DNA of 64,000 nt from Variovorax sp. OAS795 (GCF_040546685.1 NZ_JBEPOH010000001.1:1-64000), one strand, 5' to 3'; counted from the stretch's first letter, positions 9,016 through 17,813 are shown. Translations and numbers: made by a program. The notes: generated by a model not told the origin, from the letters alone.

Positions 9016-9418
9016 CTTCCACCTTGCCTTTCACGTGCGCGATCTCGACGCGGCCCGCCGCTTCTATGGCAATGTCCTGGGTTGCGCCGAAGGCCGCAGC
9101 ACCGCCACCTGGGTCGATTTCGACTTCTTCGGCCACCAGATCTCGCTGCACCTGGGCGAACCCTTCGCCACCACGCGCACCGGGCGGGTCGGCGACGCGC
9201 TGGTCCCCATGCCGCATTTCGGCATCGTGCTCGCGCTTCCCGACTGGCAGGCACTCGCCGAGCGGCTGAAGGCCGCCGGCACGGAGTTCGTGCTCGAACC
9301 CCAGGTGCGCTTCGAAGGCGAGCCGGGAGAGCAATGGACCATGTTCTTCTGTGACCCGTTCGGCAACCCTATCGAGGTCAAGGGCTTTCGCTCCCTGGCG
9401 GCGCTCTACGACAAATGA
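9005..9418 (+). CDS. VOC family (glyoxalase/dioxygenase fold) protein
   Basis: A 137-residue single VOC unit with two beta-alpha-beta-beta-beta modules: it begins IFHLAFHVRDLDAARRFYG and ends FFCDPFGNPIEVKG, the usual start and finish of this fold. Candidate metal ligands are the early His (LAFHV), the His in HISLH-like strand QISLH, and the late Glu (NPIEVKG). It resembles extradiol-dioxygenase-like VOC proteins of unknown substrate. The next gene starts within its stop codon (ATGA overlap at 9415-9418), so the two are co-translated. Confidence 0.85.
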   Translation: MQSIFHLAFHVRDLDAARRFYGNVLGCAEGRSTATWVDFDFFGHQISLHLGEPFATTRTGRVGDALVPMPHFGIVLALPDWQALAERLKAAGTEFVLEPQVRFEGEPGEQWTMFFCDPFGNPIEVKGFRSLAALYDK

Positions 9419-10593
9419 GCCACCTGCGCCGGGCCGCTCACAGCCGGCTCGCAGCTTCTGCGCGAGTCAGCGCAGCAATTGCTGCGCTCTGGCTTCTGGC
9501 AGCCGGCCCCGCGCACGCCGCACTCGAATGCGAACTCAACGGCCGCAGCGTCAACCTCTCGGATGCCGGCAGCATCGCGGGCAAGACAGGGCTGGTGCGC
9601 TGCAAGGAACGCGGGACCGGCGAACTCCAGCGCGAACAGCAGTTGCAGAACGGGGTCTTCATGGGCCTTGCGCGCTTCTACGAGAAAGGCAAGCTCGCCA
9701 AGGAGCACACCCTCAATGCCAAGGGCAACATCCACGGCCTCGCGCGTGAGTTCGCGCCCAACGGGCAGGTCCTGCGCGAGGCCGTCTACGACGACGGCCG
9801 GGAGCGCGGGCTGGTGCGCAGCTTCTATCCCGGCGGACCATTGCGCCGCGTCACGTTCTATCCCGACGTCGGAACGGACCGCGCGTTCGTGGAGTTCACC
9901 CAGAGCGGCAAGCTCTCCGCACTGCGCTGCGGCGAAACGCCCATGCTCGCCCCCGCGGCCGACGACGCCAAGCTGTGCGGGTTCACAGGAGGCCCCTCGC
10001 AGGTCGAGCTTTTCGACGAGCGCGGCATCTTGCGCTCACAGCTTTCCTACAAGGCGGGGAAGCGCTTGCGGTCGCAGAATTTCTACGACAACGGAAAGCC
10101 CTCGGTGCAGGACGAGATCGTCGGCAACCAGCGCACCGAACGTCAGTTTTCATCCGAAGGCGTGAAGCGCCGCGAAACCGTCTGGCGGCTGCACGAGCGC
10201 AGCGCGGTGCGGCAGCGCGAGCAGGAGTTCTCCGAGAAGGGTGCGCTCATCCGCGACCAGCGCTGGAACCCCGCCGGGGATCCCATCGGCGACGACAGCT
10301 ATTACCTCAATGGCCAGGCCCGGAGCAAGTCCGTCTACCGCGGCTCGGGCGATGCGCGCACGGTCGAGATCACCGAGTTCTACGAGAGCGGGCAGCGTGC
10401 CGCCCACGGCCGCTTCCTCGTGGTGGGACGCGGCCGCCAGATGCCGATCGGCAGGCACCAGCGCTTCAGCGAAAAAGGAACGCTGCTCGCAGAGTCGATC
10501 TTCGACGCCAAGGGCCGCGTGACCCGCGAGCGCAGCTGGGACGAGAACGGCGTGCTGGAACGCGACGACCAGGTTCCGGACGACAAGAAATAG
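9415..10593 (+). CDS. YwqK-like (MORN variant) repeat protein, exported
   Basis: A 392-residue protein with a signal peptide (hydrophobic stretch AAIALWLLAAGPAHAA-like at about 18-38) and many repeats of the form 'x-F-Y-x-x-G-x-x' followed by a turn, for example RFYEKGKLAKE, SFYPGGPLRR, NFYDNGKPS and EFYESGQRAAHG. This is the MORN_2/YwqK pattern. Database names often call such proteins antitoxins, but here the protein is exported and no toxin-like gene is adjacent. An envelope or surface-binding role is more likely. Translation is coupled to the VOC gene by a 4-base overlap. Confidence 0.75.
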   Translation: MSHLRRAAHSRLAASARVSAAIAALWLLAAGPAHAALECELNGRSVNLSDAGSIAGKTGLVRCKERGTGELQREQQLQNGVFMGLARFYEKGKLAKEHTLNAKGNIHGLAREFAPNGQVLREAVYDDGRERGLVRSFYPGGPLRRVTFYPDVGTDRAFVEFTQSGKLSALRCGETPMLAPAADDAKLCGFTGGPSQVELFDERGILRSQLSYKAGKRLRSQNFYDNGKPSVQDEIVGNQRTERQFSSEGVKRRETVWRLHERSAVRQREQEFSEKGALIRDQRWNPAGDPIGDDSYYLNGQARSKSVYRGSGDARTVEITEFYESGQRAAHGRFLVVGRGRQMPIGRHQRFSEKGTLLAESIFDAKGRVTRERSWDENGVLERDDQVPDDKK

Positions 10594-10615
10594 CTGCGTC
10601 CCGGCGTCGCGAGCT

Positions 10616-11590
10616 TCAGTCCAGCTTCACGCCCGCCTGCTTGATGATCGGGCCCCAGCGCTGCGACTCGGCGCGCGACAGTGCCGCGAACTGCGCCGGC
10701 GTGCCGGGCATGGCTTCCATGCCGAAATCCTCGAAGCGCTTCTGCACCGCGGGTGCGCTGAACGCGCGGTTCAGGTCGCCATTGAGCCTGGCGACCACCG
10801 CGGGCGGCAGGCCGGCCGGGCCGAGCACGCCCTGGAACGCGAACACCTCGGTATTGGGCACGCCCACTTCGGCCAGCGTGGGCACGTTGGGCAGCAGCTT
10901 GCTGCGGGCGCCCGAGCCGATGGCGAGCACGCGGACCTTGTTGCCCTGCATGATCGACAGGCCCGAGGCCAGGTCGAGGAACATGCATGGCACCTGCCCG
11001 CCCATCACGTCGGCCATGGCCGGTGCCGCCCCGCGGTAGGGGATGTGCGTGATGAAGGTGCCGGTGCGCGCCTTGAACATTTCCATGGCCAGGTGATGCG
11101 GCGAGCCGTTGCCCGGCGACGCATAGTTGACCTTGCCCGGATTGGCCTTCGCATAGGCCAGGAACTCCTTGAAGTTCTTGGCCGGGAAATCGGGGTGGAC
11201 CACCAGCGCGAGCGGAAACTTGCCGATGGCGCCGATGTAGGTGAAGTCCTTTTGCGGATTGAACGGCAACTTGGTGAACAGGTGCTCGTTGAAGGCCAGC
11301 ACGGCGTTGTCCGCCGACATCACGGTATAGCCGTCGGGCTTGCTCTTGGCGACCAGGTCGGCACCGATGTTGGTGGAGGCCCCGGGCCGGTTGTCGATGA
11401 CGATCTGCTGGCCGAGCGTCTGGCGCATGGCTTCGGCCAGGGTGCGCGCGATCACGTCGGTGCCGCCGCCCGCGGGATACGGCACGATCCACTTGATGAT
11501 CTGCGAGGGATAGTCCTGCGCGCGTGCGAAGGGCGTGGCGGCCACGGCGGCGCCCGAGGCGAGCGTGGCAAGAAGTGTGCGGCGGTCCAT
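10616..11590 (-). CDS. Bug/TctC family tripartite tricarboxylate-type substrate-binding protein
   Basis: A 324-residue periplasmic binding protein of the Bug family. The ATG at 11590 has GGAGA upstream, and the protein opens with a Tat/Sec-like leader (MDRRTLLATLASGAA). Family landmarks include IKWIVPYPAGGGTDVIARTL near the mature N-terminus and GAPAMADVMGGQV in the middle. Such proteins bind small carboxylates; most are orphan receptors without adjacent TctAB membrane genes, as here. It follows the DUF2783 gene by 23 bases on the same strand and so may be transcribed with the FAD monooxygenase, making an aromatic or organic acid ligand plausible. Confidence 0.9.
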   Translation of the reverse strand: MDRRTLLATLASGAAVAATPFARAQDYPSQIIKWIVPYPAGGGTDVIARTLAEAMRQTLGQQIVIDNRPGASTNIGADLVAKSKPDGYTVMSADNAVLAFNEHLFTKLPFNPQKDFTYIGAIGKFPLALVVHPDFPAKNFKEFLAYAKANPGKVNYASPGNGSPHHLAMEMFKARTGTFITHIPYRGAAPAMADVMGGQVPCMFLDLASGLSIMQGNKVRVLAIGSGARSKLLPNVPTLAEVGVPNTEVFAFQGVLGPAGLPPAVVARLNGDLNRAFSAPAVQKRFEDFGMEAMPGTPAQFAALSRAESQRWGPIIKQAGVKLD

Positions 11591-11613
11591 GGGGATCGGT
11601 CTCCGGTTTGTAG

Positions 11614-11826
11614 TCATTGGGATGCGGACAGCGATGGTACGGGCAGCGCGTCGAGCGCGTCGGCCAACGCACGGCGGCAGAGCGCCTCGTCGCCAACCTG
11701 CTCGAACAGCAGCAGCGCAAGCCGCGAGAAAAACAGCGATTCGCGCTCCGTTCCGGCTTCGCTGATGGCGCGCGCGCACTCGGCATAGAGGCGGTCGCGC
11801 GCGTCGGGGTGCAGCGATGGGGTCAT
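11614..11826 (-). CDS. DUF2783 family small protein
   Basis: A 70-residue acidic protein, MTPSLHPDARDRLYAECAR onward, made mainly of alpha helix with the segment SRLALLLFEQVGDEALCRRAL. It matches DUF2783, a family of short proteins found next to FAD-dependent monooxygenases. Its ATG overlaps the TGA of the monooxygenase gene (ATGA, 11823-11826), so the pair is translationally coupled and probably made in fixed proportion. The function is unknown; a subunit or stabiliser role for the monooxygenase is inference. Confidence 0.7.
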   Translation of the reverse strand: MTPSLHPDARDRLYAECARAISEAGTERESLFFSRLALLLFEQVGDEALCRRALADALDALPVPSLSASQ

Positions 11827-13613
11827 GCGGCGGTCTCCTTGAAAGCAGCGGCGGCGCGGGCCAGTGCGCGTGGCAGCGCACCGCGCGGCAGGCGGTGCCA
11901 GCGCGCGGCGACATGGCCGTCCGGGCGCAGCAGGTAGACGGCGCCGCCGCGCGCGCCAAGCGCTTCGAACACGGGGGGCGCGGCATGCGCATCGGCCTGT
12001 TCGGCGCCCGGAGCGGCAATGGTGCGAACCACGAACGGCAGGGGCCCGCCGCAGGCCTCTGCCACCTCGTCGCCGGGCAGCGGAACGGCATCGGCGCCCG
12101 GTTGCAGCACCAGCAGCGTGAACGACGGCCCGACCCAGTCGGTCAGGTGGCCGCGCTCGAGCTGTTGCTCGGCCACGACCTCGCCGGGCAGCGGCCCCGC
12201 CGGCAGCGCATCGCCCTCGCTGGAGAGCGTCGAATCCTCGTAGCGCACGGCCTGGGTCTGGCGCGGGTTGATCAGCTGGGCAATGCCGCGATGGGTTTCG
12301 GACAGCGAGAGCGCGGCCTCGCGCAGCAGGTCGAAGCCGCGCGAAGGCGGCGACATGAACTCGGTACTGCGCATCGCGTTCTCGGCATTCACATGGAAGG
12401 CCGCGATGCGCTCCTGCGAGTACGAATCGAGCAGCGCCGGCTCCGACAGGCCGCGCGCCACGAAGGCCAGCTTCCAGGCCAGGTTGTCCGCATCGTCGAA
12501 GCCCGAGTTGAGGCCGCGCACGCCGAAGATCGGCATCGCGTGCGCCGCATTGCCGGCAAAGAGAACCCGGCCGTGCCTGTAGCTGGCGAGCGTCATGGCG
12601 CCCGCGCGGTAGACCGAAGTCCATACCGTCTTCCACGGCAGGTGGCCTTCGCCGATGGCGTCGAGATGGCGCTGCACGAACTCGGCCACCGCGGCCGGCT
12701 GCAGCGCTTCTTCCGTGCCTTGTCCCGCGCGCAGCTGGTAGTCGATGCGCCAGATGTCGTCGGGCTGGCGGTGCATCAGCACGGTCGACCCGGGGTTCCA
12801 TGGCGGATCGAACCAGGCGCGGCGCTCGGTCGGGTGCTTGCTGTGCAGCTCGATGTCGATGATCACGTAGCGGCCTTCGTAGCCCGTGCCCTCGAGCGCC
12901 AGCCCCAGCGCCTTGCGCACGAAGCTCTGGCCGCCGTCGCAGGCCGCGAGCCACTGTCCCTGCAGCCGGTAGGCGCCCTCGGGATTGCGCACTTCGAGGG
13001 TCACGCCGGCTTCGTCGTCCTGCGCGATGCCGGTGAGCTCGGTGCCCCAGCGGATGTCCACGAGCCCCGGCGTCGCTTCGTTGCGGCGAAAGATTTCCTC
13101 GAGCAGGTATTGCTCGATGTAGTACTGCTCGAGGTTGATCATCGGCGGCAGCTTCTGCCACTCGTCGTGCGGCATCTCGAAGCGAAAAACCTCCGCGGTC
13201 TTGTAGAAGCTGCGTCCGCCCGTCCACGGCAGCCCCTTGGCCATGAAGGCCGGCAGCACGCCGAGGCGATCCATGATCTCGAGGCTGCGGCGCGAGACGC
13301 AGGCCGCCCGGCTGCCCACGCACACCGTGTCGTCGGCTTCCAGCACCACGCAGCGCACGCCGTGGTTGGCGAGCCCGAGCGCGAGCGCCATGCCCACGGG
13401 CCCGCCGCCGGCAATCACCACCGGATGGCGGCCCGGCTCCATGCCGTCCGGTTCGAGCGGCGGCGTCCAGGGCTTGTAGCGCGTGTAGTGAAAAGCGCCG
13501 ACGGAGGGCGGCAGTCCGGTGGCGCTCGCCGTTGGCGGCACCGGGCCGCTCGCGGCGTCTGCGGTGCGGGTGCCGGGTGCCGCTCGGCCAGCCGCCATGG
13601 TGGGGTTCGTCAT
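11823..13613 (-). CDS. FAD-dependent aromatic monooxygenase (PheA/TfdB/MhpA-like)
   Basis: A 596-residue flavoprotein of the UbiH / phenol hydroxylase class A group. The dinucleotide-binding motif VVIAGGGPVGMALALGLANH begins near residue 66, the conserved DG motif appears as LAACDGGQS, and the second FAD motif as RVLFAGNAAHAMPIFGVRG. The C-terminal thioredoxin-like domain (VYLLRPDGHVAARWH) is typical of the phenol and 3-hydroxyphenylpropionate hydroxylases. The start at 13613 gives an unusual Pro/Ala-rich N-terminal extension of about 60 residues. A divergent LuxR-type gene and a palindrome between them suggest inducible control. Substrate cannot be told from sequence; a hydroxylated aromatic is likely. 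Confidence 0.88.
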   Translation of the reverse strand: MTNPTMAAGRAAPGTRTADAASGPVPPTASATGLPPSVGAFHYTRYKPWTPPLEPDGMEPGRHPVVIAGGGPVGMALALGLANHGVRCVVLEADDTVCVGSRAACVSRRSLEIMDRLGVLPAFMAKGLPWTGGRSFYKTAEVFRFEMPHDEWQKLPPMINLEQYYIEQYLLEEIFRRNEATPGLVDIRWGTELTGIAQDDEAGVTLEVRNPEGAYRLQGQWLAACDGGQSFVRKALGLALEGTGYEGRYVIIDIELHSKHPTERRAWFDPPWNPGSTVLMHRQPDDIWRIDYQLRAGQGTEEALQPAAVAEFVQRHLDAIGEGHLPWKTVWTSVYRAGAMTLASYRHGRVLFAGNAAHAMPIFGVRGLNSGFDDADNLAWKLAFVARGLSEPALLDSYSQERIAAFHVNAENAMRSTEFMSPPSRGFDLLREAALSLSETHRGIAQLINPRQTQAVRYEDSTLSSEGDALPAGPLPGEVVAEQQLERGHLTDWVGPSFTLLVLQPGADAVPLPGDEVAEACGGPLPFVVRTIAAPGAEQADAHAAPPVFEALGARGGAVYLLRPDGHVAARWHRLPRGALPRALARAAAAFKETAA

Positions 13614-13655
13614 GCAGCGGGATTGTCCCGATGCGAGGCGCCGGCCATTGTCATA

Positions 13656-13669
13656 ACTTCGTACGAAGT
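13656..13669. promoter_or_regulatory. 14-bp perfect palindrome, candidate operator
   Basis: ACTTCGTACGAAGT is a perfect inverted repeat in the 81-base gap between the FAD monooxygenase start (13613) and the divergent LuxR-type gene (13695). Its local base composition is more AT-rich than the surroundings. A dyad of this size between a LuxR-family regulator and its probable target is the expected form of the operator, though no experiment or alignment backs this. Confidence 0.5.
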
Positions 13670-13694
13670 AATTACCCTTGGCTGTTCTTTTCTC

Positions 13695-14483
13695 ATGAGG
13701 CGCTGGCGCATTCAACCTGCCGTGGACACCGCGTTGTCGCCTGCCGTCGTGGGCGACGTGCTGGCGGGCATCGCCACGCCGCACCTGGCGGCCAGTTGCC
13801 TTGCGGCCATGCACCGCGTGACGCCAGTGACCTTCTGCACCGTGTTCGCAGTCGATGCCGCCGGACGCATCGAGGCTGTCTCGGCCGCCAGCAGCTACGG
13901 CACCACCGCGGAGCGCACGGCCGAGCGCTACGTGGCACAACGCTTCGACCTGCTCGACCCCAACATGACCTGGCTGGCCGCGCGCAAGCTGCCCCAACGC
14001 GCGCAACTCTGGCTCGGCCACCAGCGCGCCGACGAGGTGGCCGACCCCGCCTACCGGGCGGCCTGCTATGGGGACGTGGGGATCAGGGAACGTGCGTCGG
14101 TGCTGCTGTTGACGCCCGCGGGCCAGCGCGTGGCGGTGAGCTTCTACCGCAGCCTTGCACAACCCGAATTCGATGCCGGCGACTTCGCCGCCATCGAAGG
14201 CCATGCCACGCTGCTGGCGGATGCCACGCTGGCCCATGGACGCAGCGCGATGGCCACGCGCGAGGCGGTGGCGCCCGCTTTCGCATCGCGCCTCCTGACC
14301 CTGAGCCTGCGCGAACGCGAGGTCATCGGGCACCTGCTGGACGGCAAGACCGCCAAGCAGGTGGCGCGCGCCGTGGGCATCGAGCTGACCACGGTGCGCA
14401 CCCACCAGTACCGGGCGTTTCGGCGCCTGGGCATACGTACGCAGAAGGAACTGCTGCTGCGCGGGGCCCGGGAAGCGCCTTAG
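13695..14483 (+). CDS. LuxR family transcriptional regulator
   Basis: A 262-residue regulator with a C-terminal LuxR-type helix-turn-helix (about 198-255: LSLREREVIGHLLDGKTAKQ, then VGIELTTVRTHQYRAFRRLG). The N-terminal ~180 residues look like a GAF/PAS-like sensing domain (FCTVFAVDAAGRIEAVSAAS) rather than a phosphoreceiver or a classical acyl-homoserine-lactone domain. It is divergent from the FAD monooxygenase operon and probably controls it through the palindrome at 13656-13669. The ligand is unknown. Confidence 0.85.
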   Translation: MRRWRIQPAVDTALSPAVVGDVLAGIATPHLAASCLAAMHRVTPVTFCTVFAVDAAGRIEAVSAASSYGTTAERTAERYVAQRFDLLDPNMTWLAARKLPQRAQLWLGHQRADEVADPAYRAACYGDVGIRERASVLLLTPAGQRVAVSFYRSLAQPEFDAGDFAAIEGHATLLADATLAHGRSAMATREAVAPAFASRLLTLSLREREVIGHLLDGKTAKQVARAVGIELTTVRTHQYRAFRRLGIRTQKELLLRGAREAP

Positions 14484-14496
14484 CCCGGCCTGGCGC

Positions 14497-15261
14497 CTAC
14501 CTGGAGGCGTCCAGGCGGCTCTGCATGCGCGACGAGCGGTCGGCCGAAGGCGGATGCGAACTCAGGAGCGAGCTGCCCGAGCCTCCGCCGTCCAGCCGGG
14601 CGAGTTTGTCGAAGGCACTGACCAGGCCCCTGCGCTCGAGCCTGCGCTCGGTGAGCAGGTCGAAGGAATAGTTGTCGGCCGCGCTTTCGTTCGCTTGCGA
14701 GAACTGCGCGTTGATGAACTTCTCGCCCAGGTCGCCGGCCTCCGACTGCGAGAGCCTGGCGGCAACCCCGCCGCTGGCGCCCGCCAGTTCGCGCACCGCC
14801 GAGGCGGCGTATGCGGTCTGCATGCGCGACTTGGAATGACCCAGCGCCACGTGGCCGATCTCATGGCCGATGACCCCGCGCAGTTCGTCGTCGTTCATCA
14901 GGTCCATGAGGCCGCTGTAGACGCGGATGCAGCCGTTGGCCATGGCCCAGGCATTCACGTCCTTCGTCATGTAGACCTTGTAGTTGGCCGTCCTGCCGTT
15001 CACCGAGGCGGGCATCCGCCGGATGACCTGGTTCAGGCGGGCGGCGTAGCGGCTGCCCGGCGGCGCGATGTGGTTCTTCCTGTCCATGGCGGTACACGAC
15101 TGGTCGGACATCGTGGCGATCTCGCCATCGGTCAGCGACATGGCCTTGTAGGCCGAGCCGCCGGCCGAGGCGAGCGCCCCGGAATCGGCTCTCTTCGAGC
15201 CCCCGCAGGCAACGAGGGCGGACACCGCGACAACGGCGGCGGCAACTGGCAAATAGCGCAT
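14497..15261 (-). CDS. M48 family metalloprotease lipoprotein (LoiP/YggG-like)
   Basis: A 254-residue zinc protease. The ATG at 15261 (GGGAG upstream) opens a lipoprotein signal with the lipobox LVAC, lipidated Cys at residue 19. The catalytic HEIGH motif is at 133-137 and is followed by VALGH; the third zinc ligand is the Glu of ANESAAD. Length and lipidation match LoiP/YggG, outer-membrane-linked M48 peptidases involved in envelope quality control. It ends 13 bases from the convergent LuxR-type gene and is followed upstream by a divergent-free stretch of 138 bases before the FAA hydrolase gene. Confidence 0.88.
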   Translation of the reverse strand: MRYLPVAAAVVAVSALVACGGSKRADSGALASAGGSAYKAMSLTDGEIATMSDQSCTAMDRKNHIAPPGSRYAARLNQVIRRMPASVNGRTANYKVYMTKDVNAWAMANGCIRVYSGLMDLMNDDELRGVIGHEIGHVALGHSKSRMQTAYAASAVRELAGASGGVAARLSQSEAGDLGEKFINAQFSQANESAADNYSFDLLTERRLERRGLVSAFDKLARLDGGGSGSSLLSSHPPSADRSSRMQSRLDASR

Positions 15262-15399
15262 TTTGAAAACTCCCTTTTTTAGTATGAATGGCAACCGCGG
15301 ATGCAGCCGCCGGCCCACTGCCGTGCACGGATGGTTCCGGACGACGGCAGCGGCAGGATCATAGCCATGGCGGGAGGGAGCCCGCGAAACGCGGCGGCT

Positions 15400-16473
15400 T
15401 CAGTCGTCGCCGGCGGCCGCCTCGGCTTGCGGGTCCGCCAGCGACACCGGCGCCGCCTTGGGCCGTCCGCCGGGCGCCACGATCTCCTGGTCGATCGCGC
15501 CGAACATCGAGCGGCCGTCCAGCCCCTTCATCTCGATGCGGATGGTGTCGCCGAACTTCATGAATCCGGTCACGGGCTCGCCGCCCTGAATGGTCTCGAT
15601 GCAGCGCTTCTCGGCGATGCACGAGTAGCCCTTGGGCCATTCCATCTGGCCGTTCTTCTCGATGCCCTTGTTGCTCACGGTCCCGCTGCCGACGATGCTG
15701 CCGGCACGCACATTGCGCGTCTTGGCGATGTGGGCGATGAGCTGGCCGAAGTGAAAGGTCATCTCGGGCCCGGCGTCGCACAGGCCGACCTTGCGGCCGT
15801 TCCAGCTGCTTTGCAGCGTGAGGTGCACGCGACCGTCCTGCCAGGCTTCGCCGAGCTCGTCGAGCGTCACCGCCACGGGGCTGAAGGCGGTCGCCGGCTT
15901 GCTCTGGAAGAAGCCGAACCCCTTGCCCAGCTCGGCCGGGATCAGGTTGCGCAGGCTCACGTCGTTGGCCAGCATCACCAGGCGGATGCCGTCCAGCGCC
16001 TGGTCGGGCGTCGCGCCCATCTTCACGTCGCCGGTGATCACGGCGATCTCGGCCTCGAAGTCGATTCCCATGGCTTCGCTGGGCACGACCACGTCGTCGG
16101 CCGGACCGAGGAAGTCGTCGCTCGCGCCCTGGTACATCAGGGGGTCGGTGTAGAAGCTCTCGGGCACCTCGGCGTTGCGCGCCTTGCGCACCAGCTCGAC
16201 GTGGTTCAGGTAGGCCGAGCCATCGGCCCACTGGTAGGCGCGCGGCAGCGGCGCCATGCACATCGAGGGATCGAAGGGAAAGGCGTGGCGCGCGCGGCCC
16301 GTGTTCACGGCGTCGTACAGGTCCTGCAGCTGCGGGCTCATGAAGCCCCAGTCGTCCAGCACCTGCTGCAGCCGGCTGGCAATGCCGGTGGCGTAGTGGG
16401 CGAGCGCGAGGTCGCGCGAGACCACGGCGAGCTGCCCGTCGCGCGAGCCGTCCTTCAGGGTGGCGAGTTTCAT
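15400..16473 (-). CDS. fumarylacetoacetate hydrolase family protein
   Basis: A 357-residue member of the FAH superfamily. It carries the core metal-site elements (GIDFEAEIAVITGD, NDVSLRNL, KPATAFSPVAVT, GSGTVSNKG) and the N-terminal beta domain seen in the longer, fumarylacetoacetase-like members. It would hydrolyse a C-C bond in a beta-dicarbonyl compound from aromatic catabolism, or decarboxylate one. No homogentisate genes are adjacent, so tyrosine catabolism cannot be claimed. The start codon at 16473 faces the divergent DUF3108 gene across 134 bases. Confidence 0.85.
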   Translation of the reverse strand: MKLATLKDGSRDGQLAVVSRDLALAHYATGIASRLQQVLDDWGFMSPQLQDLYDAVNTGRARHAFPFDPSMCMAPLPRAYQWADGSAYLNHVELVRKARNAEVPESFYTDPLMYQGASDDFLGPADDVVVPSEAMGIDFEAEIAVITGDVKMGATPDQALDGIRLVMLANDVSLRNLIPAELGKGFGFFQSKPATAFSPVAVTLDELGEAWQDGRVHLTLQSSWNGRKVGLCDAGPEMTFHFGQLIAHIAKTRNVRAGSIVGSGTVSNKGIEKNGQMEWPKGYSCIAEKRCIETIQGGEPVTGFMKFGDTIRIEMKGLDGRSMFGAIDQEIVAPGGRPKAAPVSLADPQAEAAAGDD

Positions 16474-16607
16474 GATGGTGGATGCGTGATGAAGGACACG
16501 GCGCGAACACGAGTCCGGGCGCCGCGCCCACTAAACTGGTTGGACGGGCGGCAGTGTACCGAGGTGCTCCTGGTGAACCTCGGCGCTGGCACCCACTCCA
16601 CCCATTC

Positions 16608-17813
16608 ATGCCGACGCTCGTCGCTCCCCTGCCCCCCTCCATCGTTCCTTCCGGGCGCCCGCCATGGCGCGTGCTGGCCGGGCTGACGCTGGCCGTGGCT
16701 CTGGCCCACGTCCTGCTGCTGGGACTGGCGCCGACCGCCCTCGGGCCGGAGCCTTCGCCGCTCGCGAACAAGTTCATCACCCGGACCATCGTGATCGCGC
16801 CGCCGGCTGCCGCGCCCGCCGCCGCCCCGGCCGCCGCGGGGCCGCCGGCCGAAGCGAAGCCGCCGCCGCCCCCCAAGCCACGGCGGCCGCGCGAGCCGTC
16901 CAGGCCCAAACCGCCAGCCGCGGCGCCCGAACCGGCGCCGGCAGCCCAGGCTTCGGAACAAGCTCCGCCGCAAACGCCCGAACTCACGGCCCAAAATGCT
17001 ATCGATCCAGGAGCAACCGCCCCCGAACAGGCCGCGAGCGCCCCGGCCAGCGGGGCACCGGGAGGCGCCGGCAGCTCCGCCAATGCGGGCGTCGGCAACG
17101 GCAACGCCACACCGGGCGACACCGCCGCCGCGGCCGGCAACGTGGTCGGACCCGAGTCCTTGCGCATCCCTGGTTCGGTAAAGCTGGCCTTCGCGGTCAC
17201 GGGCCAGCAGGGCGCCTCCCCGATGCAGGGCGTCTTCGGCGACCTGGTCTGGCTGCAGGACGGCGCCAGCTATGACGCGCGGCTGTCGCTCAAATTCCTG
17301 TTCAAGACGATCCGCAGCCAGCACAGCACCGGCCAGATCGGCGCCACCGGCATCGAGCCGTCGCGCTTTTCCGAGAGCCGCAAGGGCGAGGTGGCGTCGC
17401 ATTTCCTGCGCGACCAGGGACAGGTGATGTTCAGTAACAACGCCCCGAGCGTGCCCCTGCTTCCGGGGGCGCAAGACCGGCTCAGCGTCATCATGCAGCT
17501 CGGCGGCATGCTGGCCGGCGATCCGGCGCGCTACCCGGCCGGAAGCCGCATTTCCGTCCAGACGGTCGGGCCGCGCGACGCCGGCGTCTGGGTGTTCAAC
17601 ATCGAGGGCGAGGAACGGCTGACCGTGCCGGCCGGCGACTACGCGGTGCGCAAGCTCACGCGCAGCCCGCGGCGCGAGTTCGACGACAAGGTCGAAATCT
17701 GGCTCGCACCGGCCATGGGGTACCTCCCGGTACGGATGAAACTGACACAGCCCAACGGCGACTTCGCCGACATGCAGTTGCGTGAATCCCTTCCCGCGGG
17801 CCCGGGCAGCTGA
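16608..17813 (+). CDS. DUF3108 protein with TonB-like N-terminal anchor and Pro-rich linker
   Basis: A 401-residue protein. Near the N-terminus is one membrane segment (VLAGLTLAVALAHVLLLGL), then a long Ala/Pro/Lys-rich linker (about 60-180, for example PPPPPKPRRPREP), then a DUF3108 domain (about 185-395) containing GVFGDLVWLQDGASYDARLS and the C-terminal AMGYLPVRMKL. DUF3108 is a periplasmic beta-barrel-like fold related to lipid-binding proteins, with unknown function. The anchor plus stiff Pro linker is TonB-like and would let the domain span the periplasm. The ATG at 16608 is the first that gives a clean membrane segment; the frame is open further upstream. Confidence 0.8.
   Translation: MPTLVAPLPPSIVPSGRPPWRVLAGLTLAVALAHVLLLGLAPTALGPEPSPLANKFITRTIVIAPPAAAPAAAPAAAGPPAEAKPPPPPKPRRPREPSRPKPPAAAPEPAPAAQASEQAPPQTPELTAQNAIDPGATAPEQAASAPASGAPGGAGSSANAGVGNGNATPGDTAAAAGNVVGPESLRIPGSVKLAFAVTGQQGASPMQGVFGDLVWLQDGASYDARLSLKFLFKTIRSQHSTGQIGATGIEPSRFSESRKGEVASHFLRDQGQVMFSNNAPSVPLLPGAQDRLSVIMQLGGMLAGDPARYPAGSRISVQTVGPRDAGVWVFNIEGEERLTVPAGDYAVRKLTRSPRREFDDKVEIWLAPAMGYLPVRMKLTQPNGDFADMQLRESLPAGPGS

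Noticed and set aside
9415..10593. Antitoxin of a toxin-antitoxin pair
   Set aside because: The YwqK name suggests it, but the protein is exported and no toxin-like gene is adjacent.
13651..13672. Resemblance of ATAACTTCGTA to a loxP arm
   Set aside because: Only one short half matches, the second arm and spacer are absent, and the element is fully explained as a small regulatory palindrome.
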